From Byssochlamys sp. IMV 00236 (taxonomy: Eukaryota; Ascomycota; Eurotiomycetes; Eurotiales; Thermoascaceae), in the NCBI GenBank assembly GCA_001931875.2, contig MSJH02000823.1, forward strand, positions 1 to 64,000: 64,000 bases of DNA, read 5' to 3'. This document shows, piece after piece, positions 9,207 to 19,779 of this stretch (position 1 is its first letter; each line of letters starts with the position of its first letter). The notes below the pieces were generated by a model that ran no database searches, was not told the DNA's origin, and saw only the letters and a list, made by a program, of their open reading frames with translations. Made by a program: the position numbers and the translations under genes.

Positions 9207-11465
9207 CTAGAGAGTGGGTGCCCTCTTGAGGCCAATGCAATACCGAACAAAAAGCGTATCAATGAAATGTTCATGTCGAATCCCTGGAGGTCGTTTCCTT
9301 TGAAACTCATCGATCGCGTCCTGGACGCTGTAACCGAGCCGTTCGATGAGGTAACTGACGATCAAAAAGCCGGTCCGATTGAACCCATAATGGCAGTGAA
9401 CGCCGACCAGCGGGCGTGGACGACCGCCGTTTCCGTCTCTTTCAATTTGATCTGTTATTTCACTCTGCAGCCGGTCAACCAATGCGATGAAATCTCTCGT
9501 CTCATCCACGGTAGGCGGAATCTTCGACACGGTCGGATGCTTATGGTAGTGAATTCCGCCCTTCTCCAGCTGCTCCGGGTTGTAGACCGGGTTTTCGTGG
9601 CTGATATCAATGACAGCGTAAACTTCACCTCGGTGCGCCTGGGAGAAGAGAACCGGGTTATGCTCCTCGTCTACCTCTCGGAGCATCTTCAGAGCTAGGA
9701 ACGTCCCTGCGATCGGCTCTGAGAAGGGAGGGACCTTCTTCCACTTCGCAAGGTTCTTGACATCCCACTTGCCAGACGTGTTGAGATGCTGCAACTGCCA
9801 TCCAAAGTTAAGCCTTTTGTCAACATGCTTGACAAGGAACTCCTGGATCACACCCGCAAGAGTACGGTAGGTTGCTCGATCGTAGAGTAGAGCATGCGAA
9901 GCTGGTGCTGGAAGAATGGTGGTCTTCACAACTCGCTTCACTTGTCCGGACTGAGCCAGCGCTTCCTTCTCTGGAAGGACAGCCTCACTGTCTGCTAAAT
10001 CGAGTCCAAACTTCTCGTCGTGAGCGCGCGCGTCGTATGGTGTTTCTTGCTGATCATGCACCCTAGATGCGTCAGGCAGAATAGCGCTCTGGGCACCGTC
10101 CATTCTAGTATCAACCTCATTGCTTCCAAAGTAGGCGAGCAGTTTCGCGATCTCCGAAGCCTTCGTGATGGCATCCGCTTCACCCGCCACAAGGAGGACA
10201 GGGGCCTGGACTCCGGACCATATCTCTTTGCCCGGAAGACCTCCAGTAGGCTTGTCACCATGGTATTCAGGAAGGCTGCCCCATGCCATACGTCTCCAGA
10301 CAGGAGTTCTGCTTTGCTTGTTGAATCGAACCTGAAGCTGTCTCGTATCCGGGTCGGCGTCCTTTCCGACGAATCTCGACACACTGTGGCTGTTCGCACC
10401 ACCGCGTCGGTCCCACCATCTCCAGAGATCAAAGATCGGTCCTGGTATCCAAAGCAGTCTGCGGAAGAGCCTGACTTCGTGAGCAGAAGGTGGGGATGCA
10501 CGGGGGCACACCGCTATCAGGCCTGCAATGTTCTTTCGCAGCTCCGACTGTACCGGTGACGTGGAAGAGGCTATCAGGGCAGACAGGGAGCAACCCAAAC
10601 TATGGCCTATCAGGACAACCTGCTGCCCGGCCTCCTTGTCACGGTAGGTTTCAATAGCGGTGATCAGCAGTTCAACCAAAGCTTCTATCGAGTAGGCATC
10701 CCACGAGGTCGGCGCAAAAGACGACAGGCCGCATCCTGGAAGGTCTATTCCGAAGCAAGGGCCGATATTAGACAAGCTTGTCAGCAGCGGATGGAACTGA
10801 GCCAGGGATCCACCCAAGCCATGCACAAATACGAGCAAGGGGATTGGAGCTGGCTTGGATGGGAACTTTTCCATATGCGGGTGAGGACAGAAGAAAGTTC
10901 TGATGTAGGGATAAGTAGCCACCGACGTGGTGTACGATACGTATGAGGAATGCTTCTTGAGAAGCCCAGGATCCGTATTGACCGCTGTAAGAGAGTAAGC
11001 ATGGACATTAATCACCCCGGAATTCTTGGGAGACAGCTCAGACTCACCACTTTGCGTTAAGCCTTTGTATCGCGGAATGAATGCCTTCGCCTTAGCAATG
11101 GCTTTTCTCCTCGCCGACGAAGTAGTGCTGTCGATGTCCTCATCTTCCGAAGATGACGCCGCACCGCTGACTTCAGATGATTTTCTGTACTTTGGACGTT
11201 CCTGTTGCCGGTCCTGGGCCCTCTGACGGGACCGGATAGTGGACAGCAACCCGCAGCCGACCATTGTAGCCAAGACGGTAGTCACACAGAGCAGATTCCC
11301 CCAGCTCAGGCCGGCATCTTCACTGCCTAGAAAAGTTTGGAATAGCAGAGTCCGACTTGTTTCCTGGAAGCGCGAGATCTTCCGGGACAGAGAAGAAGCA
11401 AAGCCTGCCAGTGATAACTGAAGTTCCGGGGCAGATGCCGGACAGGATGGGATTGAACTGTCCAT
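9207..11465 (-). CDS. alpha/beta hydrolase fused to capping-enzyme-like RNA triphosphatase/dual-specificity phosphatase domain
   Basis: A single-exon 752-aa protein. A putative transmembrane segment lies at about 55-77. An alpha/beta hydrolase fold spans about 205-550. It has oxyanion loop HGLGG (215-219), nucleophile Ser289 in GHSLG and a likely triad completed by Asp431 (GEAD) and His524 (PASH). The C-terminal domain, about 585-745, is a cysteine phosphatase with H690-C691-x2-G-x2-R697-T-G. Around that loop the sequence VGVHCHYGFNRTGFLIV and a downstream RPPGI resemble the RNA 5'-triphosphatase domain of animal capping enzymes and DUSP11 more than classical MAPK phosphatases. All catalytic residues of both domains appear intact. 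I take the ATG at 11465; an in-frame stop lies at 11493-11495. Function, substrate and location are unknown. An unannotated upstream exon cannot be excluded. Confidence 0.88.
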   Translation of the reverse strand: MDSSIPSCPASAPELQLSLAGFASSLSRKISRFQETSRTLLFQTFLGSEDAGLSWGNLLCVTTVLATMVGCGLLSTIRSRQRAQDRQQERPKYRKSSEVSGAASSSEDEDIDSTTSSARRKAIAKAKAFIPRYKGLTQSGESELSPKNSGVINVHAYSLTAVNTDPGLLKKHSSYVSYTTSVATYPYIRTFFCPHPHMEKFPSKPAPIPLLVFVHGLGGSLAQFHPLLTSLSNIGPCFGIDLPGCGLSSFAPTSWDAYSIEALVELLITAIETYRDKEAGQQVVLIGHSLGCSLSALIASSTSPVQSELRKNIAGLIAVCPRASPPSAHEVRLFRRLLWIPGPIFDLWRWWDRRGGANSHSVSRFVGKDADPDTRQLQVRFNKQSRTPVWRRMAWGSLPEYHGDKPTGGLPGKEIWSGVQAPVLLVAGEADAITKASEIAKLLAYFGSNEVDTRMDGAQSAILPDASRVHDQQETPYDARAHDEKFGLDLADSEAVLPEKEALAQSGQVKRVVKTTILPAPASHALLYDRATYRTLAGVIQEFLVKHVDKRLNFGWQLQHLNTSGKWDVKNLAKWKKVPPFSEPIAGTFLALKMLREVDEEHNPVLFSQAHRGEVYAVIDISHENPVYNPEQLEKGGIHYHKHPTVSKIPPTVDETRDFIALVDRLQSEITDQIERDGNGGRPRPLVGVHCHYGFNRTGFLIVSYLIERLGYSVQDAIDEFQRKRPPGIRHEHFIDTLFVRYCIGLKRAPTL

Positions 11466-12709
11466 CAGCACGTCGGCGGAGCGAGGCTGAATTTATGACA
11501 GCACGCAAGCCTCACTGCCCTGGCCACAGGAGCCTCACTGTTTCTCGCTCGGGGACGTGATGTCCTCGGGGAAGAACTATTGGGCTCCGTAGATCTGGAA
11601 GGGTTCCAGATGCGTCTCCCGCGCGCTGATCACCGCCTGCGTTTCTGGAACCCGATCCTGAGAGCTTCAGCAACGGGGGCGGTATGGCGCTTCGTAGAGG
11701 ACGGATCGCTTCTGATAGTTACACCGGTTGCGCGGATAGAATGGAGACGTCGCTTGCTGCGTAACTCGATATCCGGCTTCCAAGCTTCCGGTGACTGGAC
11801 AAAGCTCGACAGCGGACGACAGGCCAATCAGCGAAGCGATTCCCACCAAGTGCGTCTGTCAATGGCTCTCAGGCCCGATGATCGCTGTGTTAGGCGGTCG
11901 TCCAGCAGCGCGCGGCTACAGAACGTTGAGCCAACACTCGAATACCGATCTCGTTGATGATGCGAACCTGCTGGAAACCGCTGGCATGAAGCACTGCTGG
12001 CTACCTACAATTGGACAAGGTGTCAGTCTCTCAGCTGGCAGCGCTGTTACACACAGGGATTGTGACAGAGGTGCTGGCGCAATCGTGATGCGGGCAACAA
12101 CCGACAGGCTTGAATTGAAATTCATCCTGGCGGTGACAAAGGAATAGCGGGAAAGGCGATCGCAGTGATGATGGCTCCAGTGCACATTTCCGGAAGTGAG
12201 CTCCTTACCTGGGGTTATGCTGCTGTCCCTTCCAGCCTCTGAGACGCTCCAGACAAGGGACGTGGGAAATTCTGCGATCAAGAAGCAATGGCCGAGAAAT
12301 TCGATGAATCAGACCGGCTGGGCGGCGCACATGGCGTCAGGCAGGGCTGCCAAGGCTGTCGATCGCCCGCCAGAACTTCTAGAGTGCTTCTTCGGCAGGA
12401 CAAGGAGCATCTCGACAGCTACAGATAATAATAATAGGAGTTTCGTAAACCTTGTTCTATGATACTTCGGTCGTAGACCTTTGTTTTCGTCGTTTCTTTC
12501 CTGTTTCCCTGTCTGGCATTCTCTTTCCGTTCTCTTCATTCGACTACAATCAGGATGCGGATATCCGATATACTTGCACGTTACAAAACCGAAGAACCAC
12601 TATGGTCCAATGCATCTCCCACGAGGCCGATACTGATTTCAAGCGTCGCAGCTCACCGCATGTTATCGCGGGCGATCATGAAGTGGATCGATCTCACAGG
12701 TTCCGCCGT
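11466..12709. other. intergenic, 5' region of the hydrolase/phosphatase gene
   Basis: This spacer lies between two genes on the minus strand and probably holds the hydrolase gene's promoter and 5' UTR. A minus-strand frame starting at 12281 reaches a plausible GTAAGG splice donor near 12210, so an upstream non-coding or short coding exon is possible. I found no conserved protein in any frame. Confidence 0.4.
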
Positions 12710-14656
12710 CTAGAATAGATCTGTCATGGCACCATGCGAAGCATCCCCGACGAGTCTCGCATATTTGGCCAACACGCCACGTGTGACATGCGGCTTTGGA
12801 GGCTGCCAGTTTCTCAGCCTTTCCTGAATCTCCTCGTCTGAAACATCCATACTGAGCTCATTTGTCTCTGCGTTAATGGTGATGGTATCCCCATCCTGGA
12901 CAACGGCAATGGGACCTCCCACGACGGCCTCGGGCACGACATGCCCTACAATAAAGCCATGGGAGGCGCCAGAGTACCGTCCGTCCGTAATCAGGGCAAC
13001 GTTGGTCAGTTTTGCGCCCATCAGAGCAGCGCTGGCTCTCAGTTGTTCTGGCATTCCCGGGCCACCCTTGGGTCCTTCGTAGCGAACAATGAGCACGAGA
13101 TTCTCGCCCCTGGGAATCTCACCCTTCGCCAGAGCAGTGTTGAGCTCGTGCTCTTTGTTGAACACTCTAGCTTTGCCAGTGAACTTGGTACCCTCCTTGC
13201 CTGTAATCTTGGCGACTGCTCCGCCTGGTGCCAAGTTTCCTCGAAGAATCTGGAGATGACCCGTGGACTTGATCGGGTTACTTAGAGGCCGGATAATAGT
13301 CTGATCCTGTGACAGAGATGGGAACGATTCGACATTCTGGGCAAGCGTCTTGCCAGTCACAGTCGGAATACCTCCGTCGAGCAATCCGGCAGCGATCAGG
13401 AGCTTCTGCACCGATGGGATACCGCCAACCTCGTAGAGATCAGCCATGTAGTATTTGCCGCTGGGAGAAAGGTCAGCTATAAAGGGGATCTTGTTGCTGA
13501 CTCGCTGCACATCGTCCAGGGTCAAGTCTACGCCAGCAGTCCTAGCCATAGCAAGGAAATGCAGAACACCATTCGTACTTCCCCCAAGCGCCATGGTCAT
13601 GACCAGTGCATTCTCAAACGACTGCTTGGTCAACAGGTCCCGAGGCTTGATATTCTTTTCCAGACAGACCTTGATTGCGTCTGCGGCCTTCACACACTCG
13701 CGCATCTTTGCAGGCGATTCCGCCGGTGTCGAAGAAGACCCCGGCAAGGACAGACCCATCGACTCAATGGCTGTCGCCATCGTATTGGCAGTGAACATAC
13801 CACCACATGCGCCAGCGCCGGGGCACGCATGTCTCTCGAGGTCATCCATAATCTCATCCTTCGTCTTGCTCGTATCGCCTCCATCATCGGGCTGGTGCAA
13901 TGTGTCATACGCGTATGCTCCAGCAGCCTCGAAACAAGTGGAGACGCTGACACGCTTCCGTAACAGATTGGAATATCCAACAGCGATAGTTCCGCCGTAA
14001 ATCATGATCGAGGGACGATTGTGTCTCGCCATACCCATCACAACACCTGGCATATTCTTATCACAACCCGGAATAGCAATGCAAGCGTCATGATACTGGG
14101 CACAGGTCACAGTCTCAACACTGTCGGCTATGATCTCTCGTGTCTGGAGAGAGAAACGCATGCCTACAGACCGTCAGCATCGTAGAAAACTGTTTCATAC
14201 TGCAGCTAGGCGACTTCTCCCCTACCTTCACTGCCCATAGAAATCGCATCAGAGACACCAATCGTATTGTACTGCCATCCAATCATTCCCCTCTCCGATA
14301 TTGCCTTCTTCACAGTCTTTCCAAGATCGAGCAAATGCATATTACAGGGATTGCCCTCCCACCACACTGAGGCGATTCCGACCTGTGGACTCTTCCTCAT
14401 GGCATCTCGATCCGGTACTCCGGCAGCATATAGCATTGCCTACAGAGACACCCCATATCGTTAGCAGTTACGCCGTGCGGTCTCGATTTCCAGATCTTTT
14501 TACCTGCGCTCCTGGAAATTCATGGCCCTTTGTGATGTTGGCAGAGTACCTATTCAACGCGGGCGTGCCATCCTCATGTTTCGCATCAGCGGGGAGGCTT
14601 GGGAATTCAATGTATCGCGCCTCCTGGAAAGCGTCTGCCGTCGTCTTGGACGCCAT
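12710..14656 (-). CDS. dihydroxy-acid dehydratase (IlvD/Edd family), no evident mitochondrial presequence
   Basis: Dihydroxy-acid dehydratase converts 2,3-dihydroxy-3-methylvalerate and -isovalerate to the 2-keto acids of isoleucine, valine and leucine synthesis, using an Fe-S cluster. Exons are 14656-14504, 14439-14226 and 14163-12710, giving 606 aa. Conserved cysteines are Cys83 (GNPCNMH), Cys156 (PGCDKNMPG) and Cys242 (GAGACGGMF). The C-terminal [12 protein letters not shown] block is intact. The N-terminus, [19 protein letters not shown], carries acidic residues and starts only about 35 residues before the conserved core. It does not look like a mitochondrial presequence, unlike canonical Ilv3. 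Fungi often have several paralogues. Extra copies can be cytosolic or give resistance to DHAD inhibitors such as aspterric acid, but no terpene cyclase or P450 gene is nearby to support that. Confidence 0.92.
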
Positions 14657-15390
14657 TTCGCTCTACTCCTTCAGGATCACAAAGGCCAGGGACGTGAAAA
14701 TGACGATTACAACCCGGACCGTGTTGAGCAATATAAACCAACAATTGAGTTACGATACAAGCAATATTCTTAAGGGAAAGACATGCAGACAAGTAACGGA
14801 TTATTGCGGCCATCGGTCCAATGCCGACAACCCCAGAACCCCTCCTCACGATGCCGGAGATCACCCCGCTGTCAGGCGACTAGTATTGTTACTGGCCTCT
14901 TCTCCACGAGTAAACCATCGCGATCGGAGGCCCCCAAAACCCCACTGCCCGCAAAGTTCGTTCTTTGGCTTTTTCTTGGGCGGAGTCGGGGGCTCATCTG
15001 GTGGTGAGTATCTCGAAAAAAGGAGTAAGCGAGTCTGGCTCTTCTGTCATTGGCGGGGTTGGATGGAGTTCATGCAGTTCGTGGTGTTTGTGGTGTTAAT
15101 AAGACAGAGATCTATTGTAATGTCAGATTCTTCATTACTTATATAAGAGAGTGAAACCGCAGTTTAAAAATTAGTTGTAGTGTGTGTATCATCGAAATAG
15201 TCGAGGGTTTTCAATGTCCACCAATATACATAGCCACGAGTAGTAACCATTTCAGATGAATATATCAGAAATTGTATCTACATTTCCCCCGAACCCCGAT
15301 CCGTCATAATCGAACTCGAGAATATGAATAAATCAACGGATTCAATGAAATCTGTATCCTTGACCACAGTAGATCTTTTTCTTTCTTCGA
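14657..15390. other. intergenic, dehydratase promoter region
   Basis: Upstream region of the dehydratase gene. No upstream exon that could add a mitochondrial presequence was found by eye. No other gene was seen. Confidence 0.5.
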
Positions 15391-15490
15391 TCCCTCGTCT
15401 GAAACATCCATACTGAGCTCACTTGTCTCTGCATTAGTGGTGACGGTGTACGACATCAATGGGACCTCGCACGGCAGTCTCAGGCACTGC
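15391..15490 (-). pseudogene. decayed dihydroxy-acid dehydratase fragment
   Basis: About 100 bp match the intact dehydratase gene at 12831-12945 in the same orientation. On the minus strand it encodes [16 protein letters not shown] where the gene has [18 protein letters not shown], preceded by a GPI block matching GGPIAVV. Over the best 57 bp I count six differences, all transitions. An approximately 11-bp deletion then shifts the frame between the two blocks. Similarity stops abruptly on both sides. It is a relic of a second dehydratase copy or of a local partial duplication, and it cannot be functional. Confidence 0.8.
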
Positions 15491-16514
15491 AACGCGTATG
15501 TTTTTCATTGATGAATGGATCCCCGCATGCATCCTACAGACTGGCGATCCGCGCACATTTAGAAGGTTTCGAATATTGAATGGCATGGAAGCCTAACCTG
15601 ACCTGAACACCTTGAACTGCTTACTTGCTTCTAATTCTAGGGGGGTTTGAACCCACATCTATCTTTCGCATACAAAGAACTAGTAATCTAGTAAGTAATC
15701 AAGTAATCTAGTAGGTTCTACGAGTCAAAGAACATGCCGCAAACGGATGATTGACAGATCACCTGGCGTTCGCTTTGTGCGCCGACAGAAGGCCAAGGAC
15801 TGTTTGCTTCTTCGTAAATTGAGAACCTGATGTATATTTCCATATCTTCTTGGAGGCACGTACCCGCTGTGCTGCAAGGCCAGGCCAGGTGTACCAGACT
15901 TCCGCTACTCGAAATAAAGACATCCATTAAGGGAGACAACCAGGCTGTCTAAGATGTGTGTCATGTCGGAACATGGCATGCGTGATAGGAGTTAATGAAG
16001 TTTCCGGGGATATTGTCTCTTGGCTAGATGAAGTGATCCCAATCTATATGAATATGATCTTCGATGCAGTAACCCGCGTAGTTCCCTGTTTCAGACAGGG
16101 GAAGCGTGGTACAAGGTTGTCTTGCGGCACAGCAGATACGGGTTCATGCCGGCGACTTTCGAGCCATATCCTTCATCCTGATTACCTGTGTACATTCAAT
16201 GAGTAAGATCTGCAGTATTCATTTACTCGCGCCACCTTTCTGTATTGAATTTGGACCAGAAGATTCCAATTGCCGTCAAATTTGGTGAATCACACTCGTA
16301 CCCCTCACGAGATGTAAAGGTATAAAGCAGGCCTCTTGTACCCAGGAAAGTTCTTCGCTTTCTCTTCTTTCCGTATACTATATATGCAGGATTCCCAGAG
16401 TGCCCCTATTGGGGCCCGGGTCTCTTTTTTTTGTTTTATATTATATATTAGGGAGCAATGGACAGCTTCATTGCTGTTACAGACGGCCAGCTCCAAGCTG
16501 TGACCGATAAAAGG
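15491..16514. other. gene-poor spacer with tandem AGTAATC units
   Basis: No conserved gene was seen. Three AGTAATC units at 15682-15708, interleaved with CTAGTA, form a short tandem repeat. A tRNA T-arm-like GTGGGTTCAAAC on the minus strand (about 15642-15655) lacks the matching acceptor stem. Confidence 0.4.
15681..15715. repeat. short tandem repeat (AGTAATC)
   Basis: Three direct copies of AGTAATC at 15682, 15694 and 15702, flanked by CTAGTA units. It lies in the gene-poor spacer upstream of the dehydratase relic. Confidence 0.6.
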
Positions 16515-16873
16515 ATTCTGGCACTCGTCGAGTGCAAGCGGGACCAAAGACGGAGGCACAGTTCTCAAGTCGAACTCCGGAGACTGCCCATATGGTCGCC
16601 TGGATCAAGGAATTTCCGGACACTGCTCCGAGACCTTGGTGAGTACCACTCAATGTGCCCTTGCGGAGAAATCTATCTGATGGAACAAGGCGAGCTCTCA
16701 TGTCGCAGGACGGATTCGAAATCTACGTGTCAATCTTCGAATACGACTGGGCCTGAGAAAGCCATATCAACGGCAGTCCGAGACTGAGGGCCAGCCACGC
16801 AAAGATGAACAGGTTCGGTCCGTACCGAATTGACAATCGTGCCGCGATGACCGAGTTCGCCAAGATTATTTTA
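16515..16873 (+). pseudogene. probable relic of a fungal-specific protein gene
   Basis: Four coding-like blocks on the + strand lie in different frames but in a sensible order. These are ILALVECKRDQR (from 16515), TAHMVAWIKEFPDTAPRPW (16583-16639), LMSQDGFEIYVSIFEYDWA (16697-16753) and FGPYRIDNRAAMTEFAKII (about 16814-16870). Block order and style, with an acidic-x-Lys VECKRD strand and an SQDxxEIY strand, recall a family of uncharacterised fungal proteins that may be nuclease-like; this is from memory and unverified. Frame changes between blocks one and two are not explained by obvious introns, so I call it decayed. A GTGAGT at 16639 after block two could be a real donor, so a partly intact spliced gene is not excluded. 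Confidence 0.45.
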
Positions 16874-18631
16874 TATCGTTCTTCTTTCGTTTCAAGAGAA
16901 CTCCGTATACGTTCGCTACAGACATACATCTTTTTATATATCTTGTTAATCGGACGGCGGATAGCTTATCTTTCTTGCGGATGCTATCTTACAAGTCTTG
17001 ATTAACATGGAAACGATGCGACTGGAAAACATTACAAACAGTCCATCCTGGACTTGGATGTCGAGCATGACATCCACTTCACAATCGGTGTGCTTCCGTG
17101 GTTTGGTACGGGTTCATAACGAATTATATCCTGGGCTTGGCAGGGTGTTTAAGTACCTACCATATTTCCTGCGGAGCCATCCCAGATGATTGGTGTAGGA
17201 GAAATTCCGTCGTGGCCTTCTGCTCATGATCCTCGGTCCATATTGGATATGCGGGGAGAAGCGAAGACAGGTTTCAGTTATTCTCGACGGGTTAGGAGAG
17301 GACAACCTCCAGTCGACCCTATCCAAACTTCTTGAGATAGCCACCGACCAGACGTTCACAGACTGATATTTTTCATCGAATGCTCTCGCAAGTTGCCTGG
17401 ACTACGCATGAGCGTTCGTGGCATAGCCATCGAGAAACTTACCACGATGTGTGAACCCATGTACGACTCCTGGCCAATTTCATGGGAGCAAAAGAAGGCC
17501 CATGGTTACCACCATAGTAAGTACATCTCTGCTTGACGTTGAGCATATGCTGAATGCAAATAGGGCCCGATACATAAGTGTAAAAGTATTGCGCTCGGCA
17601 AGCTCCCATCCCCAAAAACGAGGATTACCTGATACAGAATATGAATCTTCGACCCTTAACTTTCTATGGTGTCAGACCCCAATTTCTCTCAAAAAGAATC
17701 AAAATGGGCAAAGGAAAGAATGTTTCGAGCGATCCAATTGTGAGTTTTCTCCTCTCGTGGTTTGAATCTCTTCCACTAACCTTCCAACTGGCTAAGGGCA
17801 GCAAGTCAGGGTCAAGAACGGAGGGCAGTACAACCTCTGGTCCTAAACCCCGTGGGAACCGACGATGCCCCGAATGACCAAATAAGGTGAAGCAAGGCAA
17901 TGAACTCTCGACATACCCGGTCGCGAGGCCGCGGCGGAGGGTATGCCTTCGCATCCTTTGGCGAGGAGGATGGCTGGCTTTTTTCTAGATTGCTCAGCAA
18001 AGCCCTTCAATAGCAGCAGTTCTCGAACAAGCACAAGTGAGAAAAGAGGATCTCCAGACACTCCATTTTCTGCAATTATCGGCGCATCCGAATAGTGCAA
18101 ACGGCCCTTTTTTTCCCGTCGAGCTCGACCCGGGCGGGGGAGAAGGGAGAAGGGAGAAATATCCCGTCTATCACAGAGTCAAACGCGGTGAGATAGTCAC
18201 TGCAGACCTGATACGGTCAATCTGTCCAGCAGATCTCGCCAGTGAACGCTGCACGGAGATTAATTAACTGCAATAAACGCCGCCGTTGTGAGGTATGTAC
18301 GTCTCTATTCTGTTCGCTCGCAAGTCAACATGTGCTAACTTATTACAGGCATTGGTCATATTCGATAATTACATATGCCAGGAGATAGTTGTTCACACCT
18401 ATATAAAATCTCTATATACAATTTCTGCAAATTGTCATACCTTCCTTGCGGGGATGACATGCGGGGAGTCGTGTTGTCCCAGTGGACATGGCCACATTGA
18501 AGACAGGCGAACATTATTTATACTCAAGCGGGCCCCAAGGTATTTGAGGGGGATTCGTTCTAATGGAGAAACCTGATGTTTTGTATGAGCGCAATACGGC
18601 AGAAGGGGGGCCCCTCCTGTTGAATATATAT

Positions 18632-18662
<31 letters not shown>

Positions 18663-19126
18663 GATTCTATCTAGAAAGCGACAAGAAACGCAGTAGAGAT
18701 CAGGACTACAGTAGCTTCCGGCTTACTGTACCAGTAATCGACGTCATCGCTTTCCAGACGCTGAACCACGAACCTATAGTTAGGATACCACATAAAATAA
18801 ATTTACTCAAAAAGCACAGATGTGGAATAATAAATCGCATTAGTAGTCACATCGTAATCCAAAGCTTCCACATACTAACAGATCTAGCATTTAAGCTTTC
18901 CACCCGCATTCCGGATCATACGAGCCAAGTACTTAGTTACGACCTGGATCTGCTGATGATCTAGCCTCTGCAACTCTCCCAGGCAGAAGCGTTAACTAGT
19001 TATTATTCCATCCCCGCTTGAACATCTATTTACCATAAAACCATCTCCTATGACTATATCTTCCATATAACATAGCCATTATACCCTCCAGATCATATAC
19101 CTCGACTAACTTAAACGCTATTAACC
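16874..19126. other. gene-poor spacer
   Basis: No conserved gene was seen on either strand. It includes a G6C4 palindrome-like stretch near 18605-18614 and a 24-bp poly-T run. The last 200 bp are the probable promoter of the DUF1772 gene. Confidence 0.45.
18639..18662. repeat. poly-T tract (24 T)
   Basis: Twenty-four uninterrupted T in the gene-poor spacer, preceded by an alternating TA run. It may be a simple repeat or the poly-A end of an old retro-inserted sequence on the minus strand; no element body was recognised. Confidence 0.85.
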
Positions 19127-19779
19127 ATGTCTGACACACCCAGCTACAAGGTCGCTCAGGCCGTCGGGATCCTCGCTTCTGCTTTTGCTTCCGGTACGTT
19201 TTCTGCACCAAGTCCAATTGTATTACAAAAAGACTAACTTCAAACCCCCCCATCAAAGGCGGCATATTGAGCCTCTCCACTCTCACCGTCCCAGCACTCA
19301 CCCTCCCCGGACGCTCCGAGACCATCAAATCCGATACTCCCGCCTCAACCCCTTCACACATCACGCATCAATGGCTCAATGTTTACGATAAGGGGAAGAT
19401 AATGTTCCCTTCGCTCGCGCTCACTTCGGCAGTGGCGTATTCGTATCTGGCTTACACGCTCCGACACACCGCTAGCGCTGGAAGGGTGGGGAGATTGTAT
19501 CTGATCGCGGCCGCGACGACTATCACCATTGTGCCGTTTACGTTGGGTGTGATGTTACCGGTGAATAAGAGACTGGAGGCGCATGCTACGAGGGATGATG
19601 CGGCGGAGAAGGAAGGGAAGGAAGGGATGGCGATGAGTGTGGAAGAGGAGGCGAAGAGGGCGAGAGAGGATAGGGAGGTACCGGGCTTGTTGGAGAAGTG
19701 GTCTTATTTGAATGCGGGGAGGTCGGTTTTTCCGCTGGCTGGGGCAGTGATTGGGATTACTGCGGTGTTGTTTTATTGA
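19127..19779 (+). CDS. DUF1772 membrane protein, anthrone-oxygenase-like
   Basis: Exons are 19127-19193 and 19259-19779, giving 195 aa. The short first exon encodes MSDTPSYKVAQAVGILASAF and runs into a first hydrophobic segment. Further membrane segments lie at about 71-88 (MFPSLALTSAVAYSYLAY), 101-119 and 178-194, so four are likely. The features KGKIMFP, PFTLGVMLPVNKRL and KWSYLNAGRSVFPLAGAV are typical of the DUF1772 family. That family includes the small anthrone oxygenases of fungal polyketide pathways such as AflX/HypC relatives. No polyketide synthase is nearby, so a role in secondary metabolism is not supported here and the gene may be one of the many unassigned members. A charged, Glu/Lys-rich loop at about 129-162 separates the last two membrane segments. 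Confidence 0.85.

Noticed and set aside
11580..11957. 125-codon + strand frame upstream of the hydrolase gene
   Set aside because: No domain or splice context; it sits in the probable 5' UTR and promoter of the minus-strand gene.
12710..15490. Aspterric-acid-type self-resistance cluster
   Set aside because: There is a DHAD paralogue but no sesquiterpene cyclase or P450 gene in the window.
15630..15720. tRNA gene on the minus strand (GTGGGTTCAAAC)
   Set aside because: The T arm is plausible but no 5' acceptor or D arm can be placed at the right distance.
19127..19779. Anthrone oxygenase within a polyketide cluster
   Set aside because: The DUF1772 gene stands alone; neighbours are pex2 and gene-poor DNA, with no PKS, thioesterase or tailoring genes.
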